DNA of 64,000 bases from NCBI GenBank assembly GCA_032821775.1, contig JAVLRN010000013.1, positions 62,001-126,000 of the forward strand. The letters are read 5' to 3'. The position numbers were made by a program, and so were the translations under genes. Below the pieces are notes generated by a model. It had not been told where the DNA came from and ran no database searches. It worked only from the letters and a program-made list of their open reading frames with translations. Origin of the DNA: Sanguinoderma infundibulare. Taxonomy: Eukaryota; Basidiomycota; Agaricomycetes; Polyporales; Polyporaceae. Positions 1 to 10,211 of the stretch are shown in pieces (the stretch's first letter is position 1; every line of letters begins with the position of its first letter).

Positions 1-562
1 CAGCCGTGGAGGTTGGGCTCTGAGCTTCTTCGGCAGGGTAGTGTTATGTGAGCCGCAAGGAATTTGGATCGCGACTGGCATGGAATGGCAAGTGACCAGC
101 CGTGACCAGAGGCGCATACATGACGGTTGGAGATAAGATTGCTGAAGGACCATTGCGGCCTTATCGACTGGTCGGCAAGAATGAGAGGCATCGGTGCGTA
201 CCGTAGATGCATCATCGGGCACGATTTCATTGCCAGAACTTTGCGACGAAACAAGTCCTCCAGGGCCTGTCCTGCGTCACTTCTCGACGACTGACTTGGT
301 GCTCCTCTGCAGGCGGAGGCTCGAAGAAGACATCATACCGGCCTCGTTCCTGGTGTGCCTAACCGAAGGTGAGCGCGATGTCGAAGCGTGAGTAGGAGGG
401 ACTCCGAGTCTGAGGGGGCGCGGGACGGTTGCTGTGGACTGTGATTGGGCGCTTGACTGAGTGCTCCCGGTCGCGCCGCAGCGAGCTCAGGTCACAATCT
501 CTCCCTCATCATCCTCCTCCTCGCCTCGGTCCTCGCGCACGTCGACCCGGCCTCTGTCCTCG
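1..562. other. Upstream intergenic sequence, no gene recognised
   Basis: No conserved coding segment was recognised here. Short open frames exist on both strands, but none carries a signal peptide, domain or exon-intron pattern. Pyrimidine-rich tracts at about 500-560 lie just before the first ATG of the next gene and fit a basidiomycete 5' leader. Confidence 0.5.
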
Positions 563-2123
563 ATGTTGCCCTCGCTATTACTCCCCTTCACGCTCCTTTT
601 CTCCCTCGCCGCGGTCCGTGTCCGCGCGGGCGACGTCCACTACCTCCAGCCATGCGATGTCGCACACCAGAAGCTCCAGGAGGGCACCTTCCAGTTCCAG
701 ACAGACTGCGACGCCATGACCTACTGTGCCTCCAACGGCACCTGCGCCCTCCGTGGATGCCGCAACGACGAATTCCCCTTCGGCTACAGCTCGAACGTGA
801 CGATCCCGGACAAGTGCCCCAAGGGCAGCTTCTGCCCCGACGAGCAGGACCAGTGCCAACAGCTCCTCGCTGTTGGGAGCGCATGCCAATTCAACCGTGA
901 TGGTGAGTGTCTATGCGCATTCTGTCCATATCTGCCGCATTGCTGAGGCGATGAGCGCGGAAAGACGAGTGCTCCGCCCCATCCAACTTCAAAGAACTCG
1001 CGGACACGACTGGCTTCGGTCTCAACTTTAACGGCTCCGTCTGTCTCAACAACATTTGCATGTACGTTTGCCACCACTTCATTCCCATCGTTCACTGAAC
1101 CCAACCCTCGTCCGTCCCAAGGTATGCAAACATCACTGTCGGTCTTCCCTGCGTCGTGCAAAACACTGCTTACACCGCGTATGGCCCCTCTGGAGAGTTC
1201 GTCGATATCGTATCTAGGTGCGTTTCGTTTCGACCATACAGACCATACCCTTCGTCCTCCCGCTGTCTTCTTCGGGACTTGCATCAGTCTTGGCGAGCTC
1301 TGTTGCGATCCTGCGATGTGCTTGGCGCCTCCGTGACAGCGCTGCAAGCATGTGGAACTTGTTCCCTGCGTGGAATCGGTTGTTCGCACGCAAAGTTAGA
1401 TGAGGGCCATCTCGGCTAGGTGTGCGCTGCAGTACATCTGGCGCCTTGTGGTGGAACCAGGAACCTTGGGCATTACGCTAATAATAACTCGGCTTCCAGG
1501 GGTAACTGTAAAGTCGGCCTCTACTGCGACTCGCAGCAACTCGTGTGCGTCCAGACCAAGGCCGTCGGAGAGCAGTGCGATGCCGACAAGGAGTGCTCTA
1601 CCTACAACTGCCTTGCAAGCGGAACGTGCGGCGTCACGACCGATACCCCCCATCAGGTCGGCACCTGGGTGTACATCGTCGTCGGGATCTGTATATTCGG
1701 AGGTATCATCGGCACACTTGTCGCGCTCTACTTTATGCACAAGAAGCACCGTGACGCGGAGCGCGAGAAGCGTCTTCAGTACTGGCGCGAGCAGGTATGT
1801 TTTATATGCTTTGCGACCGCCACGCTTCCCTACAGACTCACCTCTTGTCATAGAATGCGTTCCGTCAAAACATCATGCAGATGCAGGAGTCCGCGCGGCA
1901 CTCGCTCATGAGCTACACCCCGCACGGCGGCAGCCCGCGGGGCAGCACCATGTTTGGCCACGACGGGATGCAATCCGAAGACTCGGGCACGCCGATGCTG
2001 CACGCTGCGGCCAAGGGCAGCGGCCTGAGGTACTACGTGTCCGACGATCAGTCGCAGATCGACGACCGCTCAGACGAAAATCTCGTGATGCCCCGGCGAG
2101 ACTACAACGGCGGGCGGTTCTGA
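563..2123 (+). CDS. Cys-rich secreted/single-pass membrane protein of unknown function
   Basis: This gene was assembled from five exons: about 563-902, 965-1061, 1122-1217, 1500-1794 and 1854-2123. The ATG at 563 is chosen because it opens a classical signal peptide (MLPSLLLPFTLLFSLAAVRV). The ectodomain is rich in cysteines (for example CPKGSFCPDEQDQC and CDADKECSTYNC). It is followed by one transmembrane helix around GTWVYIVVGICIFGGIIGT and a basic stop-transfer stretch (HKKHRDAEREKR). The cytosolic tail is Ser/Asp-rich and ends in YNGGRF. The layout predicts a type I surface protein with a disulfide-bonded ectodomain and a short cytosolic tail. I do not recognise a named domain, and no function is inferred. 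The third intron (1218-1499, 282 bp) is long for this genome and might hide a small exon. All splice sites used are GT-AG and keep the frame open. Confidence 0.75.
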
Positions 2124-2880
2124 GCGCCGCTGCTCGCCTCCGCTGTCGCTACGCCGGTCGAGCACTAGTGCTCGCGGACGATCGCATCTTCCTACCTAGA
2201 GACACTCTACTTAGTTGCTGAAACGTACGGTACGGACCCATTCGGTTGTTTCGCTGTGGACACATAGCGGGCTACTTGCTTCCTGATGCTCTCACATTTC
2301 CTTCGCTACTCCCCCCCCCCGATTGACGCCCTCCACACTCACCCCGCATATTCGTGGATCCGGATTTTTCTTTTGCTCATGCTCGTGCTCGTGTTCGTGC
2401 TCCTTGCTTTGGCTATGTATGTAGCGTATGGTCGAGTAATATTGACTAGCGCTGCACCCGGTCGTTCGCTCGTTTGTCTTGACAGTGTATCGCAGTAATC
2501 AATGCCCTTGTATAGTCATGTGTCTCCGTTTGCAAGAGCTACGTCCCAGACCTTGCATGACAGCATTCATGATATCGAACCGCAAGGTGATTCAGATGAG
2601 ATGGTACGTCTGCGATGTCAAACAAAGGCTCCCATTCGCACGTGTCGTACAGAATTGGAGCACTGGTGACCGAAAAGATGATCCTGTGGATGCACGTCGC
2701 TCAGAAACGGTGTAAGCTGATTCATTCTTACGTGACAGAACCATTCATGTCACATTGAGGAACCAACAAGTTGGGCATTTGCCAACAGCCATGCTGTGTG
2801 ACGAGGTGATTCAGCCTGTTGCCAGTGCACGAAGCAATAAAGTACAACTCGTATGGTCGAAACGTAACGTGCAGGTCCGG
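2124..2880. other. Intergenic, 3' flank of the Cys-rich gene
   Basis: No gene was recognised. The stretch holds a C10 homopolymer near 2311-2320 and AT-richer sequence. At about 2881 the sequence begins to match the 3' flank of the intact VPS11 gene (about 19598 onward). This marks the left edge of the duplicated segment. Confidence 0.5.
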
Positions 2881-5800
2881 TCGCAGTCTCGGATAGGCTT
2901 CGCAGCCCCGTAGACGGAGTCTGATGGAGTTTCACAAGGTCCATGGATCAACCATAATGACGATGTTGTACCCGTCTCGAATTCAATATAGGAAACATTG
3001 TAGGGGTGTGTTATGATTCTCCACGCACAAGTATTGGAAAGGAATGCACCCGTTCGGGTACAGAAGTCGAATGTCCCAAAACAAGCTTAAATTGACGGTA
3101 CCAAGGAATACAGTAAGAGCCGACTTCACGCCGCAACGTCCTCAACCCTGGACATGTTCAACGTGCCCCGACTGAACCCAGCGGCGAGCGCGCTGAAGCC
3201 GCCCTCGCGCACCTCGGCGAGGAAGAGGTCCTGCTGGTCCGCCAGCCGCTCGTTGTTCCGCCGGATCTCCCTGATCATGCCGTGCTCGCGCGCGCAGTTC
3301 GGGCACTCCGTCTCGTTCTCCGCCAGACACCTGTTCGAACGACGGCGCTCAATTTTTTGTGCAAGAACGGGGAAAAAGAATGGGGAAAGTGAGGATTGGA
3401 GAGAACGTACCGCTGGTGGTAGCTGTGGTTGCACATGAAGTGCACAGCGGGGAGGTCGAGTCCGCCCTGGCAGGCGGAGCACTGCGTGACGTGGAAGACG
3501 CGCGGCCTGTCGGGGTCCGAGAGCTCCTCGGCCTGGCGCACCTTCGCCTGTGTCTCCATCCGGTAGGACAGGATGAGTTGTTGGTCCTGTGCACCGCAAT
3601 CAGCTTCTGGTAAAAGTCACGCTAGGCGCAAGGGGGGAACGCACCATGTCCACCTCCTCCCGCGCGCTCTTGATGCGCGCCATCAGCCACTCCTTCACGA
3701 GCCCGACGCTCGCGACGCCGTTCCTGCTCAGCACCTGCACGACGCTCACCGGCGGCATCATCTTCTCCTCGTCGATCACCTTCAGAACGCGCACGACGTC
3801 CTCGCGGTGCTTCGCGAGCAGCGCGGGCGTGCTCGTCAGGAAGCGCAGCACAAGCGGGTAGAGCTGCGCCCGCCCCGGGCCGTATTGCCCGAGGCGGCGG
3901 ACGACCTCTGCGCTCGCGTCCGTGTCGCCCTCCTGATGACGGTCCATGAAGAACCGGACGACGTCCTCGTGCATGCCCATCCGCTCCCAAAGCAGGACGA
4001 GCCCGGGCGTGAAGCCACGCGTCGAGCAGAGCACGAGCGCGTGTGTCGGGTCGTACGGCAGGCGGGTGTTCTGCAGGAGCGCGAGCGCCTTCCCATCCGC
4101 CGTGCGCGCGTCCGAGAGGTAGAGCTCGAAGAGGGTGTTCCACACAGCGACCTGGTCGCGCTGCTCCGCCTGCTCGTCAACGTTCGGGTCTGCCTCGACC
4201 GGGAGCGGGTCCGCGGTTCCGTCCTCGACGGTCTGCCCCCAACGCTTGCGTGCGACGGTCTCGAGGAAGCGCACAAAGTGGTCCGTGCGATCGACGAAGT
4301 GCGCGAAGTAAAGACGGGGCGAGGGCCGCTTGACGGGAGGGGGAGGGGGAGGAGGAGGAGGAGCCTGCGCCTTCGTTGGCGAGGCAGCAGCCGGCGTGTC
4401 TGGCGGTGAGTCAGCTTGTCGTGACGGCTCTTGAACAGAGTCGCGACGAGTTGGCTCCGTTGGCTTTGATGAGTTGGGGCGGATTGTCGAAGGCGCGTGC
4501 TCGGAGGGTGAGGGAACGCTGGCGACCGACGCACGGTTGAGGGCGAGATACGACAGGTAAGACGGTGCTCCGCCCCGTTGCCCTGTCGGAACGGCCTCCG
4601 GCTCATCGACCTCGACGCTTAATGGCGCCAGGCTGGTGCAGATGTCAATAAGGAGATCTGTCGTCTCTTCAGGAAGGTTATCCAGCATTGCTCGTCCGTA
4701 TCGCGCTAGATTGCTCTCGGCCTGTACGCGTATCAACAGAATCACCGTGTGCAGATTACAACGGGACGTACAGCTTCCGCACCGAGTCTCCGCAGGTACA
4801 TGAGCGCATCCTTGTAGTTGCCCGCGTCCTCGATCTGTATCCGCAGGTAGTCCTCGTGCCGCTCGTATTTCTTCGCGAGGTACGAGGCATGTTCGAAGTA
4901 GCCCGCCTGCCGACATACACGGATGGCCGTTTCGAGGTCAAACGGCAGTTCGTCCTTCTCGCCGTCCACAGACGTGCGCAGCGACTCGCGCTTGATGAAG
5001 CTGTCAAGGCGCGTCACATCCTTCAGTTTCGTATATGTGTTCAGGAGGAGGGTGGTGTGGTCGGAATTGGCTATGCCGAGCGAATGCAGTTCTTGCAGGT
5101 ACGTGACGAGGTTGTGAATCCGCTGGGCGTCCAGGAACTGCGACGAAGTCAGCTGTGGATTGGATCGACAAAGTGGGAGAAACGAGCGGTACCTTGCGGA
5201 TGACGTAGCTTGGCTGGACGTAGCGGATGGTCTGGATATACTGCGCCATCGCGCCGTCGTAGTCACCCTTGTTGTAGAGATGATCGCCATACTGCTTGTG
5301 AATGTCTGCGATGTGCGACTCGTCCAGCTTCTGCGTATCCGCGATGTTGAGCACGAGGAGGTACAGGCTCTTCCTGTACAGCATGTCCAACTTCACAGAC
5401 GTCGGCTTCTCCTCCAGGCATATCAGCTGTTCGCCATAATTGTCAGGCATAGGTTTTACAAATGCAGGTGCTGCAAACGAACCGTGCCGTTATTCGAGAG
5501 TACATAGAGCTTGCCCCACGCCGAGAAGATCTCGCGCACGCCCTCGGTGAAGGTATTGGTATGCGCGACGAACTTGTTCTCCGGGTCAAACACCGAGACC
5601 TTCGTGATGTCCGACCCTGCAGGCGTGACATTCCGAGCCACAAAGTTCCGCACTGTCGCAGAGGCGGCGGATGCAGAGGGCGTAAATGGTGGAGAGACGA
5701 TGACGATGTAATTGCGGTGAGTATGAATTCTGGACTTCAAGCCTGCAACGTTGTCAGAACGATACACGGTCGAGCCGCATCGAAAGAATGAAGGTGACCT

Positions 5801-6060
5801 TCATACGCGAAGCAGCCTCCTCGACTCTCGATCCCAGCCAAGTAAATCGCCTCGTCTCTTGCGACGGTGACGATCTCCTGCGCTTTCCAATCCATGATCG
5901 CACACCCGAGCCCGGCCCCGATTTCGTCCACGATGGTTGGCATTCCTCCGCTCCCCTTCCCAGATGCCTGGTAGCAGAGCACATGATTCGTCGTGACGAT
6001 GAAAAGGTGAACATTGGAAGTTTCCTCTGTGGGTTCACGAAAACCGAGGGTTTGGGGGTG
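2881..6060 (-). pseudogene. VPS11 second copy (copy A), 5'-truncated
   Basis: This near-identical duplicate covers most of the intact VPS11 gene at 19834-23788. Exons run from the C-terminal RING-H2 region (stop near 3126; CSACQGGLDLPAVHFMCNHS then ENETECPNCAREHG) back through the alpha-solenoid to the beta-propeller, ending near GFREPTEETSNVHLF at about 6050. Roughly the first 150 codons of VPS11 are missing. All copy A exon segments I compared remain open with only scattered substitutions relative to the intact copy. The match includes about 240 bp of 3' flank and all introns, so it arose by DNA duplication, not retroposition. Near 6049 a deletion of about 40 bp lies at a repeated CGAGG, and homology is lost a few bases later. 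Without the propeller N-terminus it should not complement VPS11. An in-frame ATG at 6174 could give a different N-terminus. I call it a pseudogene, but its clean frame leaves a truncated product possible. Confidence 0.85.
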
Positions 6061-6226
6061 TGGATATTGCAAGCGAGACGGGTCAGCTACCAAGCGCCCA
6101 CTCCGAGTTGATGGGGCCTCCCGACACCGCTCTGGAATAGAACACGCACCTTCTTCCCCCACCGTTCCCCTCAAGCTCTGGCTGTGACTCGCGCCGTGTT
6201 GTACAGCCCTTCCTGCAACTCACAAG

Positions 6227-6971
6227 ATGAGACATGCGAGACGGAAGATTCAGTGCCGAGAGCGTAGATGGAGGACCGACGACCAGGATCGTGAGCCTGG
6301 GAGCCGTATATGCTCTGTACGACTAACTCTCGTGATGCGGAAACTAACAATTTCCTCTAATTGCAGAGCCTCGACATGCAATACACCATCGTGCATCATT
6401 TCTGCCGGGGGCTCGGATCCGAACGACTTCTTCCAGACCATTACGGACCTTGTCAGCTTCCTCCTCAAGTAGGACACCCCGTCCCCGGTGCTCACGACGA
6501 GCTTTGGTGTGGATGAGTGCTGTTCCGCCGGAGGTCGCAGAGTGAGCACGCTGTATCTCCCCTTCTCATCTCGTTCCGGACTCATTGACACGTTGTGCTG
6601 TGATAGGGCTCTGTGCTTCTCCTTGGTACAGCTCGGGACGCGCGATACGATCGTCCTGTTTGCCTCGGGCGATGGCGGCGTCGCGGGTATCCGGGCGAAT
6701 GACGCGTGCGGCGACGATGGCTTGTTCATTCCAGTGTTCCCCGCCACATGCCCCTTGTGAGTCGTCGTTCCAATTTTACTGCAGACTGGCTCTACTCTCG
6801 CAGCGTGACCTCGGTCGGGAGCACAGAAGGCGTCAGCCCCTAGACCACCGCGACCTTCTCCGGCGGGTTCTCCAACATCTTCCCGCAGCCCGACTACCAG
6901 TCCGTCGCAGCTGTCAACTTCCTCAACGCGCTCAATATCACTGCCAACGCCTCCGACCCAGGCTCGCTTGC
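6227..6971 (+). pseudogene. Sedolisin (S53 tripeptidyl-peptidase-type) N-side half, broken
   Basis: The fragments read like the middle of the catalytic domain of fungal sedolisins: SLDMQYT (carrying the catalytic Asp neighbourhood), then DFFQTITDLVSFLL, SPVLTTSFG, TIVLFASGDGGVAG, FIPVFPATCP, VTSVGSTEG and GGFSNIFPQPDYQSVA. Sedolisins are secreted acid peptidases that release tripeptides. This copy is dead: there is a frame change after SLDMQYT, a TAG stop near 6471 (after SFLLK) and another TAG near 6842 (after EGVSP). The prodomain is absent; it would lie where truncated VPS11 copy A now begins. At 6971/6972 the sequence switches abruptly to the C-terminus of a Prp43-type helicase. The missing C-side half of the peptidase lies at 14392-14847 on the other strand. 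Confidence 0.85.
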
Positions 6972-7484
6972 ATCCGGACTGTCACCGAGGTCAGGCCAGA
7001 GTGGTGCGTCTCTTGTCCGAGTCATTTCATGTGGTTCCGCTTCCATATCCGCATGTATATGCGGATATTGCTGGGACTCAGCGTCAGCATCGACAAAAGT
7101 GCGATCACGGATTGACGGGAGTTTGGCTTTGTGACTCACCCTTTGAAACACGTTGCTAGAGTACGCGCCGACGTACTTCGATCTGTCAACCTTCTCGGGC
7201 AGAAGAAGACGGCGTTGCAGCGCGTGAACAAGAAGAAGCACGCGCTCAAGGCAGGCCGGAGTGCGTCGAACGGCGGTAATAGTCCTTCCGTCGTCAAGCC
7301 TTCCGCCGACAAGAAGAAGAAGCGAAAGAAGGTCAGTTCTGCCAGTTCGGACAAATCTCCTGCAAAGAGTCCTGTTCTTATTGAGCTTGCCAAAAAGAAG
7401 ACGAAAGGAGAGGCCAAATCCGTTGACAATAGTACTGAATCTGTGGATCACCTTCAACTGGATCGCAGGACGCTGAGTGGTTAG
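6972..7484 (+). pseudogene. Prp43-type DEAH helicase C-terminal tail, displaced
   Basis: Immediately after the sedolisin break the plus strand reads IRTVTEVRPEW. After an apparent intron it reads EYAPTYFDLSTFSG. These are the signature C-terminal lines of the OB-fold region of Prp43/DHX15 RNA helicases, which act in spliceosome disassembly and ribosome biogenesis. A one-base frame change near 7195 separates this from a lysine-rich tail (KKTALQRVNKKKHALKAG ... ADKKKKRKK) ending near 7484, typical of the end of these proteins. The rest of the helicase lies at 14848-16665 on the minus strand and stops exactly where this tail would continue. The fragment has no promoter of its own and is a non-functional leftover of the inversion. 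Confidence 0.8.
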
Positions 7485-7699
7485 CTGATCATTGAACATT
7501 TAGTATCAACCGTGTCCTTGTATCCACCAAATCAGTGCATGCTTAACACGCATATTGGTTAGGGGACCGTCAAGGATAGAGATCCGTTCAAACGCACTGA
7601 TTTAAGATATTGTCAATGCTGACATGGAAGTACCGGCGCGTGCCACGTCACACAAAAAGAAGTCTGTTTGAATATCGTATATTTTTAGGAGCATAGAAC

Positions 7700-8860
7700 A
7701 GGTGCAACAGCGAGTGTCTGCCCATTCAAGGGAGGGCGCGGGGTAAAACCTAGCCTTCCTTGGGTCGTCGTAGATACCGTACGTCCGCCCTGCCTTTGTG
7801 GCTGGAAGTGCAGGAGTGTCGCTGCCGGTTGCCCCAGCAGCGACCGAAACTCCCCCCGGAACTTGAGTCCCACCAACGCCCGAGACTCGCTGCGCGTGCC
7901 TGTCCCATAAGTAAAGGAACTACGGCCACGGGCCACTGTGAACGTGATACACAACAAATGAAGCGACGAGCCGCACATGCACACCACAACACAGCACATG
8001 CAATCACGAACAGGGAGATGACCATGAACCACACGCGACGTAATCCGAGGCCATGTCTTGACCGGTAGGGGAGTGAACCCCTGATGTGAGCTTGAATAAC
8101 CGTTTGGGTCTACCGCGTTGGCGGCGTTGAGTGGCCTAGGATCTACCCAGAGTACGTCGCGAGGGTCGTCAGCAAATAGGAGATCATCGGAGACATCGGC
8201 GCAGTGCTCAAGGCCAAGCGTCGCAGAGATCAGACATAGACAGAGGACGACGAGCACTGAACCATGCAGCCACATCAAAGATCAAGGAGAAGGAAACCAC
8301 CGCGGGGATCCTGCTCGGCTGGTTGGATGACCGTTTCGGTCTACCGCGTTGGCGGTGTCGAGTTGCCTGAGGTGTGCCTAGGGGACGCCACGACAGTCGC
8401 CAGGACCAGTAGTACAACGTCAAAGGAGTCGCACAAGTCATCTGTCTTAATGGTGTCGGATACGTCGCCATAGTTGTTGAATGGGGAAGCATCGTGAGAA
8501 AATGAAGAAGAGGCCGGAGAACGTACAAAGCGGCTGACAAGCAAGTACTCAACCGCCGAACCGCCGTGACAGCCAAAGCCAATTCCAGCAGTCGCGCGCG
8601 ATTTAATCGGCATGGAGTGCGAGCTTGAGCGACCGTTTGGACCTACCGCGTTGGCAGCGTCGAGTTGCCTAAGGTTGGTCCTGGAGGGCGCCACCGGAGT
8701 CGCCAGCCACTAGAAGTTCATCGCCGAGTAACTAAAACCACGCGAAAGCCGGAGTTGATACAAGTGTAGAATACGTCGCCACAGCCAGTGTTGTATGGGA
8801 AAGGCAGAGACAAAAGACGAGCACGTACGAAGCGGCTGACAAGCGAGCCGTTGCTGCCGA
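7700..8860 (-). repeat. Decayed tandem repeats (~230-300 bp units) in a peptidase remnant
   Basis: A landmark of the form CCGTTT-GG-CTACCGCGTTGGC followed by GAGTTGCCTA recurs at about 8100, 8331 and 8633. A second landmark, ACGTAC(A/G)AAGCGGCTGACAAGC, recurs near 8524 and 8825. Units are therefore about 231 and 302 bp long and clearly diverged. Read on the minus strand, each repeat holds the end of an exon (LVSRF just before a GTACG donor), an intron-like stretch, and a segment reading DAANAVGPNGRSSSH or a variant (DAANAVDPNGYSSSH). This looks like tandem duplication of an exon-intron block at the 3' side of the adjacent subtilisin gene, followed by decay. A related landmark also occurs near 16690. 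Confidence 0.6.
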
Positions 8861-9170
8861 GCACCCTCACTGCGATGACATTCGCCGCCTTCGCAACACC
8901 GTACTTGTGGGATGCGATGGTGCCCGCGCAGTGAGTGCCGTGACCGTCGCCGTCCTCATCGACGTCGCTCTGGGGGATGGTCTTGCCCCACGCACCACGG
9001 CCCTCGAACTCGAGGTGCTTGGTGTTGATGCCGGTGTCGATGACCTAGACATCGATGCCAGATCCACTGTCGGCGTCATACTCGTACTTGGTGAAGGTGC
9101 AGACGGTGAGCTTCGCGCGGTGGCTGATACGCGCAAGACCGTGGAGTGGGGCAAGTCATGGTAGGTCGAG
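8835..9170 (-). pseudogene. Subtilisin-like serine peptidase (S8, proteinase K type) fragment
   Basis: The minus strand reads TVCTFTKYEYDADSGSGIDV, stop, VIDTGINTKHLEFEGRG, then DGDGHGTHCAGTIASHKYGV and AKAANVIAVRVLGSNGS. The catalytic Asp (DTG) and His (HGTHCAGT) blocks of the S8 family are obvious; the Ser block is absent. A TAG replaces a codon, probably Tyr, in the sequence just before VIDTG, and upstream prodomain exons are not recognisable. The piece ends at the exon LVSRF, where the tandem repeats start. The gene is a dead secreted protease, decayed like the sedolisin nearby. Confidence 0.8.
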
Positions 9171-9606
9171 AGAGGGGTGGCCAGCGCGAACGAGACGGCC
9201 AACGGTGAGGCCTTACAGGCTTGGCAGGCATGACGGACGAGATATATGCGCGGAATGTGGTGTATTGAAGGTGAGGGAGACGGTATGTACAGTTACAAGG
9301 ACGCGCGCGACAAGCTCGACTCAGTTCTCGCAATTCCCACACGCGTCGAGCGCCTCTGTCACGTGGTCGTAATCCAAGTCCGGTCCGAGAAAAGTCTCTC
9401 TGGAGCTGAATCGTCGATTATCCGGCGACTATCTCGGCCCAGCTCTATCTATTCTCATTGCCACGAGCATATTTGGGGGTGATGTCCAGTGTGAGAGGGG
9501 AAGACTACTTCAAACCTTGACACCGAATTGGCCGCAACTGTCCCTACATGACCTCCGATGGTGATCCTCGAAAATGTAAGCTCAGGGAAGCCAGATCCAT
9601 GTGGCG

Positions 9607-9677
9607 GCATTAATGGGGTAGTGGTAACCTGGGTCGTTGCCATCGACCCGCCGGGGGTTCGATTCCCCCTTAATGCA
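9607..9677 (+). tRNA. tRNA-Gly(GCC)
   Basis: A full cloverleaf can be drawn. The 7-bp acceptor stem is GCATTAA/TTAATGC with A as discriminator. The D arm is around GGGTAGTGGTAACCT, the anticodon stem GGTCG/CGACC encloses loop TTGCCAT (anticodon GCC), and the T arm is GGGGG-TTCGATT-CCCCC. Internal A-box-like and B-box (GGTTCGATTCC) sequences are present. A T6 run at about 9698-9703 is a good RNA polymerase III terminator. The AT-rich acceptor stem is unusual for tRNA-Gly but pairs perfectly. The gene lies inside the inverted segment and appears intact. Confidence 0.9.
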
Positions 9678-10211
9678 TGAACTATCCTCTGCTGATCTTT
9701 TTTGTATAATTTGGATCAATCTAAGGCTTATGATGTCGTTCGCCGGCTAAGTATGTAGGAGGTCGATTTAAGTTGATGATCGGTTGATAACCAGACTTGT
9801 CGAGACTAGAGCTGAGGGCTGTGGCGAAGACACCCGCACATGGGACACCTAGAGGTTCTCGGACGAGAAAGCATTCAAGTCGTTTTGCGGCGAAGCTGTC
9901 CGCTAACCTTGGGCTTTGTGTTGCGTGTGCTCTTCGGAATGACTTTATGTGAGGATATTCATCAAGTAGTAACCCATCAATCCATTCCAGTATCATCTAG
10001 ATTCGACTGGCGTACACTCCCCTCAATGCATTTCGCATAATCCGTGTTGTACATTGATGGATCCTCCTGCGCGGTGAATATCCAGCGCGTGACTGCAGAA
10101 TTCTCAAGTTATCGGCCATCGAAAGACAGACGAGCCACGGCGGACGGAGGGATGCCTTGGCATACGTCCCTTGTGGTGAACAGCGCAAATGTGTGATGGC
10201 AGCACCTCGCA

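Noticed and set aside
7131..7484. Lysine-rich open frame as an independent small basic gene.
   Set aside because: It continues, after a one-base shift, the Prp43 line EYAPTYFDLSTF and has the expected lysine-rich helicase tail, so it is a displaced gene end.
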